Assembly: GCA_021817755.1 (NCBI GenBank)
Contig: JAKAGC010000130.1
Location: 1-8,645, forward strand
Length of the DNA stretch: 8,645 bases
DNA from: Acidobacteriota bacterium
Lineage (GTDB): Bacteria; Acidobacteriota; Aminicenantia; UBA2199
Direction: 5' to 3'
How positions within the stretch are numbered: position 1 is the first letter of the stretch; each line of letters begins with the position of its first letter. The notes below the pieces were generated by a model. It did not search any database. It was not told the DNA's origin and saw only the letters and a program-made list of their open reading frames with translations. A program made the translations under genes and the position numbers. This document shows, one piece after another, positions 1-7,000 of the stretch.

Positions 1-465
1 ACTGTTTACGATAGTGCAGGAAATTCTGCCGGTATCGGAAGCCGTTATTTTATTATTGATAATAATACGGTTAACCGATCCACTCCATCCGTAAATGCAG
101 ATTTGAAACATGTACCTTTAAATTATTTCAATCCCGTGAAAGTACAACGAGGGTTCTCACTTAATCCTAAAAATGAAACCTTCTATCCTGATACAAACGG
201 ATATATTTCAGTTAATGTAAAGGAATTGGACCGGTGCGAGATTCATTTCAAGCGAAGCCAGAAAGATGCATCCTCAACATCCACCGCATCTATTTCCAAT
301 ATAACGCCGCTTCCTGTGGGTTCAACACTTGATCGGGAGAAGGGTATTTTTTACTGGTCGCCTGGTCCCGGTTTTGTAGGAAAGTACACTTACCAATTCA
401 TTTATGAAGGTTACAGATACAAATTCAACATAAATGTAATTCCAAAATTCGCAACGAAAAAGTAA
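1..465 (+). CDS. C-terminal fragment of an Ig-like domain surface/extracellular protein
   Basis: The frame is open from base 1 to a TAA at 463-465, giving 154 residues, and the true start lies upstream of the window. An internal TTG at 103 is in frame but has no reason to be a start. The first residues (TVYDSAGNSAGIGSRYFIID) resemble the last strands of bacterial Ig-like domains, which commonly end in D-x-AGN-x-x-GIGSRYF. After a Ser/Asn-rich linker, a second beta-rich module ends in LDREKGIFYWSPGPGFVGKY, the putative-Ig/cadherin-like pattern of a conserved Tyr-Trp followed by Gly-Phe-x-Gly-x-Tyr. Only one Cys is present and there is no visible membrane anchor or sorting signal at the C-terminus. 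By family analogy the protein is exported and works in adhesion or envelope structure; its specific role is unknown. A strong hairpin follows the stop codon. Confidence 0.7.
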   Translation, partial: TVYDSAGNSAGIGSRYFIIDNNTVNRSTPSVNADLKHVPLNYFNPVKVQRGFSLNPKNETFYPDTNGYISVNVKELDRCEIHFKRSQKDASSTSTASISNITPLPVGSTLDREKGIFYWSPGPGFVGKYTYQFIYEGYRYKFNINVIPKFATKK

Positions 466-475
466 ATATTTTTCC

Positions 476-515
476 AGGGGCCGGGGGTGGTTTTTCAAAA
501 CCCTCCCCGGTCCTT
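476..515 (+). terminator. Long GC-rich hairpin between the Ig-like gene and the QueG-like gene
   Basis: Bases 476-495 can pair with 496-515: CCGGGG (481-486) pairs with CCCCGG (505-510), and GGTTTT (489-494) pairs with AAAACC (497-502). There is one mismatch (488/503), a few G-U pairs and a loop of only about two bases. No run of T follows on either strand, so this is not a textbook intrinsic terminator. The 3' arm ends right before the AAGAGG ribosome site (516-521) of the next gene. It could therefore be a terminator, a transcript-stabilising 3' end or a translation control element. The structure is certain from pairing; the function is inferred. Confidence 0.5.
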
Positions 516-526
516 AAGAGGTATAG

Positions 527-1234
527 ATGCGACTTGAAAAGCAGCAAATTACTGCCGGGTTTATCAAACAGAAAACAATTGAAAAAGGAGCGGCATTGTG
601 CGGGATCGCTCCTATAGAGCGCTTCATAAATGCTCCCCACGGATTTCACCCCACCGATATTTTACCCCAATGCCGTTCCGTTATTGTCTTCGCTTCTCCT
701 TTTCCTATTTCAACATTATCATGTAATACCAATTCTCCTTACACATTCGTTCGAAATAAGATGGTTGAGAAAACCGATCAAATTTCGTTTCTTTTAGCAG
801 TTGAATTGGAACAAGAAGGAATTTTAGCTGTCCCAATCCCTTGCGCCGAACCTTATGATTACTGGGATGAGAGTAGGAATCATGGGAGGGGAATATTATC
901 GTTGAAGCACTCAGCACATCTTGCAGGCTTGGGCAACCTTGGAAAGAATACACTTCTTGTTAACCGAACCTATGGAAATATGATTTGGTTGGGTGCTGTT
1001 CTGGTTTCTGCTGAATTGGAAGGAGATTCAATCGATATGGAGACTCTATGCCCGTCCGGCTGTACTCTTTGCCTGGATAAATGCCCTCAGCATGCATTGG
1101 ATGGAAAAACCATCGATCAGAAATTATGCAGAGAAAAGTCCATTAGTTGTACTCCCGGTGGTGGATGGGTTTTATCATGTAATATTTGTAGAAAAATTTG
1201 TCCTGCTAACCGTGTGATAAAACAAAATCTGTAA
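527..1234 (+). CDS. QueG-like (COG1600) 4Fe-4S double-cluster protein, short form
   Basis: This 235-residue protein resembles the epoxyqueuosine reductase family. The family hallmark AGLGNLGKNTLLVN is at 133-146, followed by the YG...WLGAVL stretch that leads into the ferredoxin-like part. Two cysteine sets would bind two 4Fe-4S clusters: C175-x3-C179-x2-C182-x3-C186-P and C218-x2-C221-x3-C225-P. Additional Cys are at 201 and 208. Bona fide QueG, which reduces epoxyqueuosine to queuosine in tRNA using cobalamin, is usually well over 300 residues and has a C-terminal helical-repeat domain. That part is absent here and the segment before AGLG differs from QueG. It is more likely a cytosolic QueG-related iron-sulfur oxidoreductase of unknown substrate than QueG itself. 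The ATG at 527 has AAGAGG at 516-521 in front. Its stop is 17 bp from the stop of the convergent downstream gene. Confidence 0.8.
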   Translation: MRLEKQQITAGFIKQKTIEKGAALCGIAPIERFINAPHGFHPTDILPQCRSVIVFASPFPISTLSCNTNSPYTFVRNKMVEKTDQISFLLAVELEQEGILAVPIPCAEPYDYWDESRNHGRGILSLKHSAHLAGLGNLGKNTLLVNRTYGNMIWLGAVLVSAELEGDSIDMETLCPSGCTLCLDKCPQHALDGKTIDQKLCREKSISCTPGGGWVLSCNICRKICPANRVIKQNL

Positions 1235-1251
1235 CGATTAGTGACGAGCAA

Positions 1252-2805
1252 CTATTTACTTTTAGCTGGTAATTGCTCCACATATTTCCATTCAATTATT
1301 TCCGATTCTCGAATATCCATCAGAAAATTATCAGTATCATTCGTTCTTTGAGCTTTATCATTCAACCAATTCTCGATCCCTTTTAAAAGAGTCAACACTT
1401 TTACCTGGGCGGCTTCCGCTTCTTTTTTCAAACCTGATTCCGCATAATAATCCCGGATTGAAATCATACCAGATAATGTATTGTATTGTGGGGATTCGGT
1501 GTCACAGTACAAATCGGTAAAAGAGAAAGGATATGATTTTTCAAGTTCTATCTCGTATTGTTTTGCTTGTTCGATATTTTTAATTTTAAGATAAACTTTT
1601 AATAATGTTAAATTTGCCAACGCTTTATTGGATTTTATCGAACTGTGAGAAACCAGATATTTTAAAAATTCTACTGATTCCAATTTTGCACAATTCTCGC
1701 CATATGTTCCCGAGCAGTCATACCCCGACCATTCGGAATCCTCATATTTATCGATTATCACTTTAAGACAATCGAAAGCTTTTTGAATTTCATTGTGTTT
1801 TGAATAAATTCCAATCAAACGATATGAAGCTTCTGCTTCTGCTACGCCGTTGTACCCATAAAGAATAAAGCGGTAACCTATTTTTTTCTCTTTGTAGCAG
1901 GCCAATCGAATAAGTAAAGCTATTTGTTCATCCCTTATCGAATTATTCCCATCTTTTGCAGGAGCTAAAGATGCCATAGATACATCGTCACTGTAGAGAT
2001 AGTCAAACCGGAGTTGATACATTGCATAAACCGCAGTTGCACCTACTGAATATCTTTCATCGCCGCCCGGGATGGATTGAAACTCCTCATTACCAAAATG
2101 TTGTTCCAAAGAAGTATACCAGGATGACGCCTTAAAATCTGATTTTTCAGTCTCTTCTTTTTCTCCGGTATCTTCAACTCGTTTTTTACCCAGTAAATTG
2201 GCAATCAAAAACATGTACCGGATTTTATCTTCATTTTTTAACGCGGTACTATTTAATATGATATCAAGCAAATTTATTTTCTCAGCCAGATCCAGAATAA
2301 AAACCCTAAGGTCCCCATCAAATTCGATTAACTCATATACATTGCGAAATACAGAAGCCACAGCCTCATCGTAACGATTATTTTCTACATAGCATTTTGC
2401 AGTCAATAATTTAATTTTTTTTCGATTTGCCTCATATAGTTTGTAAATTTCCGGATTTTTAATTTCTTTACCTGTGAGATTCATTGTATTTAAATCGGAA
2501 ATAATGGGCAATAACTCTGTTTTCTTCCCTGTCTGTATTATCTCCATTATTTTTTTATCCAGCTCACCTAATTTGTCACGGGTTCCCTGTTCGATTTTTA
2601 ATTGAATTGTTTCTTCTGTGGAAAAATTCGGATTGGAAAATGGTATTGATTGACTATCGGTTTTTCCGGTTTTAGTAATAGGGATAGTAGATAAATTGTC
2701 ATTTTTGTTATGAAATCCCCGAAATTTAAATCCGATAAATACAATAATACCCAATATAATAATAATTAGTGCGATTAAAAAAAAGCGTTTTGTTTTTGGA
2801 TTCAT
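1252..2805 (-). CDS. Membrane-anchored protein with TPR-like helical repeats, unknown function
   Basis: This 517-residue protein has a Lys/Arg-containing N-terminus and one hydrophobic helix at about residues 8-27, with no lipobox Cys. That points to a signal anchor with the rest outside the cytoplasm. A Ser/Thr/Asn-rich linker (33-65) leads into an all-helical body. TPR-like helix pairs are visible at about 130-160 (A-x-C-Y-x-x-N-x-x-Y-x-E-A), 322-356 (the clearest, with paired hydrophobic and Ala positions and a terminal D-K-Y), 394-428 and 445-475. No catalytic motif is seen; scaffolding or protein-protein contact is the likely job. The ATG at 2803-2805 is preceded on the minus strand by GGGAGG (2815-2820) at 9 nt spacing. 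A sigma70-like promoter lies just upstream, so it is probably transcribed alone. I do not recognise a named family. Confidence 0.75.
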   Translation of the reverse strand: MNPKTKRFFLIALIIIILGIIVFIGFKFRGFHNKNDNLSTIPITKTGKTDSQSIPFSNPNFSTEETIQLKIEQGTRDKLGELDKKIMEIIQTGKKTELLPIISDLNTMNLTGKEIKNPEIYKLYEANRKKIKLLTAKCYVENNRYDEAVASVFRNVYELIEFDGDLRVFILDLAEKINLLDIILNSTALKNEDKIRYMFLIANLLGKKRVEDTGEKEETEKSDFKASSWYTSLEQHFGNEEFQSIPGGDERYSVGATAVYAMYQLRFDYLYSDDVSMASLAPAKDGNNSIRDEQIALLIRLACYKEKKIGYRFILYGYNGVAEAEASYRLIGIYSKHNEIQKAFDCLKVIIDKYEDSEWSGYDCSGTYGENCAKLESVEFLKYLVSHSSIKSNKALANLTLLKVYLKIKNIEQAKQYEIELEKSYPFSFTDLYCDTESPQYNTLSGMISIRDYYAESGLKKEAEAAQVKVLTLLKGIENWLNDKAQRTNDTDNFLMDIRESEIIEWKYVEQLPAKSK

Positions 2806-2846
2806 AGGGAAAAACCTCCCTTAAAGTCTGATATTGGTTATTTTTC

Positions 2847-2875
2847 ATCATAACATATATAATACGGATAATCAA
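2847..2875 (-). promoter_or_regulatory. Sigma70-like promoter of the minus-strand TPR-like gene
   Basis: Read on the minus strand, TTGATT (plus-strand 2870-2875) and TATGAT (2847-2852) are separated by exactly 17 bp. They match the -35 consensus at 4 of 6 and the -10 consensus at 5 of 6 positions. Transcription would begin near 2840, leaving a leader of about 35 nt that carries the ribosome site at 2815-2820. An inverted repeat overlaps the upstream edge of the -35 element. Confidence 0.55.
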
Positions 2876-2891
2876 TGGGCGAATTCCCATT
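2874..2891. promoter_or_regulatory. Inverted repeat overlapping the -35 element, possible operator
   Basis: AATGGG (2874-2879) and CCCATT (2886-2891) are perfect inverted arms around a 6-bp spacer. The dyad overlaps the -35 box of the predicted minus-strand promoter by two bases, a usual place for a repressor or activator site. Six-base arms can occur by chance in such a region, so the role is tentative. Confidence 0.3.
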
Positions 2892-3040
2892 AATTCCTTT
2901 AAAAAATAATAATTTTTGACCTTGCCAAATTCTCCTGCTTTTTTGACTTTTTTTCGAGTTTAGTTAGTAATAAAACTCTATCGTGTATTGATTCACACAG
3001 AATTCCAATTTAATTTAAATTCATTAGAGATGAAGTTAGT
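2892..3040. other. Gene-free AT-rich spacer between the minus-strand promoter and the dyad array
   Basis: No open frame of useful length with a ribosome site is visible on either strand. The stretch is rich in A and T runs. It is the left part of an approximately 800-bp gene-free interval separating the divergently transcribed TPR-like and peptide genes. Confidence 0.6.
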
Positions 3041-3297
3041 AACACCCAATCGGAGTTAATTAATAAGAATTCGATGCTCTGAACTCCAACTCAGAGTTAA
3101 AAACTCGGGACTCTCTGCTTTGAACTCCAAATCAGAGTTAATAGCTCCGAGCTCGGTGTTCTTTACTGGGATATCCCTGTTATGAACTCCGGCATCCTTG
3201 CATTTAACTCTGAGCTCCGAGTTCTTTTGGAGGATTTTCTTGTTTTGAACTCCAATTTCGAGTTCTTTACTAAATAGCCGGAGTTTTTTTGTAAGAT
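3041..3297. repeat. Degenerate 41-bp repeat made of helically phased AACTC/GAGTT dyads
   Basis: Units of about 41 bp start near 3050, 3091, 3153, 3216 and 3257, with extra half-units of about 21 bp at 3132-3152 and 3194-3215. A typical unit starts TCNGAGTT and ends TTGAACTCCAA. Seen as dyads, AACTC-N7-GAGTT occurs at 3082-3098, 3123-3139 and 3248-3264, with an N8 version at 3206-3223 and a degenerate one (AACAC) at 3041-3057. The position expected for the missing unit is occupied by the perfect palindrome GGGATATCCC (3168-3177). CCGAGCTCGG (3147-3156) sits half a period before it. Dyad centres fall near 3049, 3090, 3131, 3172.5, 3214.5 and 3256. The array could be a multi-site operator, a binding array for a DNA-bending protein, a source of RNA hairpins, or simply a decayed minisatellite. 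It lies about 350 bp ahead of the peptide gene. Confidence 0.75.
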
Positions 3298-3597
3298 GAT
3301 GCAGTTAATAACTCAGAAAATCAAGAAACCATTATCTTCAAAAACTTTTGAAATTCTGCCGTTAATAAATGAATTCCTGGAATAACATGAATTAGATTTA
3401 GAATCACATCATATTGATTTCACTGAAATTCTGTTTTATTTGTTTTTGCATAAGTAGCTTGAAATGATACTCAAATCTGAGTAAAATCGCTTAAAAGATA
3501 TTCATTGCAAATATGAGGATGTTACCTAAACATAAATGTAATGTTACAAATTTACTTTTTTCCCAATAACTTAGCCAAAAAAATAATACCAAATAAA
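3298..3597. other. Gene-free leader region upstream of the peptide gene
   Basis: This 300-bp stretch is very AT-rich. It holds no convincing gene, only short frames without ribosome sites. I could not find a promoter with both boxes at proper spacing. A 7-bp direct repeat (3519-3547) is the only notable element, so the peptide gene's promoter remains unplaced. Confidence 0.5.
3519..3547 (+). repeat. ATGTTAC direct repeat, 22-bp period
   Basis: ATGTTAC occurs at 3519-3525 and again at 3541-3547, start to start 22 bp, about two helical turns, some 65 bp before the peptide gene start. The spacing would suit a regulator bound to one face of the DNA, but seven-base matches in AT-rich DNA are weak evidence. 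Confidence 0.25.
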
Positions 3598-3611
3598 AAG
3601 GAGAATATCTT

Positions 3612-3812
3612 ATGAAAACTCAAAAAATCACAAAAAAGCTGGAATTAAAAAAAGTAACAATTAGTAAAGTGGACGAAATTTCTTTAACCGATGTCAGAGG
3701 CGGTGTAGTTTTTTCAGTATATCCTTGTTTGTCTTACGACCGGAATTGCGTCGATATTACGAGATATGCACCCTTAAACTCTGCTTATCCCTGCATACCG
3801 ATGTGGTGCTAA
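3612..3812 (+). CDS. RiPP precursor peptide with class I lanthipeptide-like GG leader
   Basis: This 66-residue peptide has a clear two-part layout. The leader (1-31) is Lys-rich and contains KKLELKKVTISKVDEISL, matching the K-L-x-L-x-K-x-T-I-x-x-L/V pattern of Bacteroidota-type class I lanthipeptide leaders, and ends in VRGG, a typical double-Gly cleavage site. The core (32-66) is 35 residues with four Cys (39, 46, 61, 66) and four Ser/Thr (S35, S41, T50, S57). The motif S-x-Y-P-C occurs twice, at 35-39 and 57-61, and the peptide ends in Cys. Dehydration and thioether formation, or disulfides, are both possible. No LanB/LanC, radical SAM, C39 protease or ABC exporter is in the window, so it is an orphan here. 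AAGGAG (3598-3603) lies 8 nt before the ATG, a strong ribosome site supporting expression. A hairpin follows about 50 bp after the stop. Confidence 0.8.
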   Translation: MKTQKITKKLELKKVTISKVDEISLTDVRGGVVFSVYPCLSYDRNCVDITRYAPLNSAYPCIPMWC

Positions 3813-4008
3813 TCAAGATCACCTCCGGCAAAAAGAGAAAAACATGAATTAAAATTATTTACTGGGGCCACATTTCAGAAAATAACAAGAGTGTGGCCCC
3901 CAATGCTCTGAGTAACTGCAAGTGTACAAATTTAAATTTATTTAATAAAAATAACAGTATTTAGAAGTCCCCGCTGGATGGGAAGGTAGTTTTAAAAAAT
4001 AGAAATGT
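3813..4008. other. Spacer between the peptide and NACHT genes
   Basis: Apart from the hairpin at 3864-3900, this holds an AT-rich stretch (about 3925-3965) that may contain the NACHT gene promoter, although no good -35/-10 pair stands out. No gene is visible. Confidence 0.4.
3864..3900 (+). terminator. Stem-loop after the peptide gene, terminator or attenuator candidate
   Basis: GGGGCCACAT (3864-3873) pairs with GTGTGGCCCC (3891-3900), ten pairs including one G-U, around a 17-base A-rich loop. No T tract follows, so termination may be partial or the element may serve to stabilise the 3' end of the peptide transcript. It would allow a high level of peptide mRNA relative to the NACHT gene. Confidence 0.5.
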
Positions 4009-4010
4009 TT

Positions 4011-4015
4011 GGGAG
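4011..4015 (+). promoter_or_regulatory. Ribosome site that decides the NACHT gene start
   Basis: GGGAG sits 5 nt before the ATG at 4021. An in-frame TTG at 4009 would overlap this site and has no ribosome site of its own, and the ATG at 4005 is in another frame and stops after four codons. Confidence 0.7.
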
Positions 4016-4020
4016 ATAAT

Positions 4021-7000
4021 ATGGATTTAATTTTCAGTTCATTACTTAGTTTTTTAATTAGTGCGGCAGCAAACGTTGCAACGGATGCTATAAATGATAT
4101 TTACGAATTATTCCAAAAGACAATAAAGCAGAACCCTGGGGGTCTGGATAAGATTCAAAGCAGAAAGACCCTAATGGAACAATTGGAGTTGGTTGGAGTG
4201 GAAATTGCCAGGAATAAAGTAGCATCTGGTATACCGAAAGTAGAGCAGCATCTTTTCGATCTGCTTTTAGACCCGATTTTTCAAGGAGAAATAGCCTCAT
4301 GGTTCCTTACATTCAGACCAGTGGAAAAGAAGAAAGCAGAACTAGAGCTATCTCAGAGAATGGAAGCAGCTTTGAAACTTGGGGGAGCAGATGATAAAAG
4401 TGTAGAACATTTTAAAAAAGAATATTTTCAATATATAGAAACACAGGTTTTTCAAAATCACGTATTAGCTGCCTGGAGGTTATCACTACAATTGAACGAA
4501 GCCTTCGAGCGAATGGATGAACTGGAATCTATAATTCATAAGGAAGGAAAGAAAACCCGTTCTAAAATTCGTATAGAGCTCGAAACTTTACGCCAGGAAA
4601 TCAGGGATATGGCGACCCGGCGAGTAAATTTGGAAACAACACATTTTACAGAGGAACAGCGCCGTCGTGCAGTAGACCATTATTGTGAATTGGCCTTGGA
4701 ATCCTGCGACATCATCGATCTGGCCAATATGCCGGAAGGGGACCGTTATATTGCTGGTGTAAAAAAGGAACTTAGACATCTCTATGTTCCATTACGAGTC
4801 CAGGTGGAAGTCTCGGCTGACCACGAGCTGAAAGAAATAGAACTGGAAAAAATTGAAAAGCAACGAGATGTAATCCGTTTCCTCGGCTTTTCGGATAATA
4901 AAAAGAAAAATTGTTCTCCTCTAGGAAAACGGATATCCGAAGCAGGTCGCTTGGTGATACTGGGTGACCCAGGTGGAGGTAAGACGACATTAATGCGATG
5001 GATTGCCACTGCTTATTTACTGCGCAGAAAAAAAGATAATGCTTTTAATGATATACCGGATGTGAAATCACTTCCTGATCGCAATTGGCTCCCCATTTTG
5101 ATCCGGTGCCGTGATCTGGGGGAATCCTGCGCCACAGCATACCTGGATGATGTTTTGTGCAATGTGTTCCGCAGTTCACAGCTTTCTCCGGAAGAAACAA
5201 CCGTTCTTCAAGTAGTGATGAGGGAGATGCTTTCAATAGGAGAGGCAATTCTTTTGGTGGATGGATTGGATGAAATTCCGGATACACAACTTAGGACTAG
5301 GTTTTGTAGACAAATCGAAAGCATTCATATTGCCTTCCCCAAAGCGCCTATGATCGTCACCTCCAGAATTGTAGGATATCGGGACATGGGATATCGCATT
5401 GGAAGGGGGTTTGAACACGCTACGGTCGCTGAATTCTCTAAGGATGACAAAGATGAGTTCGCGAAGCGGTGGTGCGCTATCGTAGAGCGGCCCGAACGTC
5501 GGGAAAAAGTCACAATTGAATTGATAAAAGATATTCATAGTACAGATCGTATCGAACGACTCACAGGAAATCCGATGCTCCTTACCACCATGGCTTTGGT
5601 GAAACGCAATGTTGGAAGACTCCCCAAAAACCGGGCGGATCTGTATTGGGAAGCAGTATTGGTATTGCTCAAGTGGCGATCTGAAGTAGATGACCCTATG
5701 GACCGCGATGAAACACTTCCGCAATTAGAGTATATCGCTTTTGACATGTGCCTGAAAGGGGTGCAACAATTGCGCAAAGATGAAATACTTGACCTTCTGG
5801 AACGAATACGAGAAGAATTTCCCAATAAACGTGCGATAAGAAGGAATGAACCGGCGGAATTCCTATCTAAGGTGGAGCGGAGAACTGGTATATTAGTTGA
5901 ATCCGGCATGGTCCGTCACAATGGAATGACTGTACCGGTGTATGAATTTAAACATTTAACTTTCCAGGAGTACCTAGCGGCACGGGCATTATTGGATAAA
6001 ACATACCCGGGCAGGGATAAAACAAAATCCTTAACCCTGATCATTGCACCCTTGGCGGGTCATATAGAAAAAATACAAAATCTTTTTGTTCGTGAAGATG
6101 CAGTAGTAAAAGAGCGTTGGCGAGAAGTTTTACGGTTGTTTGTAGCCTGCTGCCAAACGGACGATGTAGATGAGGCATTACGGGCGATATTAACTCCGAT
6201 GGATGGAGAGAATGCAGAAATTACTACCCGACCACGTGCAATTCTAGCAACATTATGCCTTGCAGATGAACCTGACACAAGTGAGGAAATGGCACTGGAG
6301 ATATTGCAAACCTTTGTACGAAATATAGAAAATCATGATGGTGGTGGCAATAATTCTACATTAGCTGATTCAGCCGCTATAGAATTAGTGGGGACCGAAT
6401 GGGAGCATAAACTTCGTTTGTTATTGATAAATGAATTTTTAATTCGAAAGCCTGATAACAGATCAATAGTAGGTGGCCTGGCGAGTACGATGGCGGAATC
6501 CCATTTTCCAAGTGATAAGAATAAATGCGATATCTACCAAAAAAATCTGGTATCTCTTTTCAATCCTGATAACGAAAAAGCTTCAATCGAAATCGCATTA
6601 ATCTTTATGTCTCTTGCATTTAGAAAGCGGATCAAAATTTTCCCTGGGATGATCGATGGGTTAATGGCCATGTTGGATAAAAGTGCTCCTTCGGTTCATG
6701 CAGCAGCTTGGGCATTGTTTTGGATTTCAAAAAATGGCTATTGGATACCTTCTTTGATTGAATCAGAACGACTTATTACATTGGTAAATTCTCTTTGTTC
6801 AGAGATAGAGACTGTTCGTTGGATTATATTAATATTAGGAAAATCAAAAAATAAAAATATTATCAATACACTTATCGATCGACTCCATAATTCTAATAAA
6901 AGATTAAGAATCGCTTTAATTGAGGCATTGGTTCAGTTATGCATTGATGATGAAATCGACCGAAAGTTACTTTCTATACATTTCGATGAGGAATTTATAT

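Noticed and set aside
3041..3297. Possible CRISPR array
   Set aside because: The repeats are degenerate and internally dyadic, with 41-bp head-to-tail units and no unique spacers of regular length. No cas gene is in the window.
3296..3388. A 29-codon plus-strand frame starting ATG ATG, whose reading frame continues after the TAA for about 25 more codons with plausible amino acids (a possible broken small gene)
   Set aside because: No ribosome site is present before the ATG, the frame starts in the tail of the repeat array, and I recognise no family. It could be a gene remnant but is too short to support.
3513..3569. An 18-codon frame upstream of the peptide gene, possible leader peptide
   Set aside because: It has no ribosome site and no regulatory codon run, and it ends before any attenuator-like structure.
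4005..4020. ATG at 4005 and in-frame TTG at 4009 as starts for the NACHT protein
   Set aside because: The ATG at 4005 is out of frame and stops after four codons. The TTG overlaps the GGGAG site that properly serves the ATG at 4021.
5233..5724. A 163-codon minus-strand open frame inside the NACHT gene
   Set aside because: It lies antisense to the conserved Walker B and sensor coding region. The translation has no domain pattern and is explained by the codon use of the real gene.
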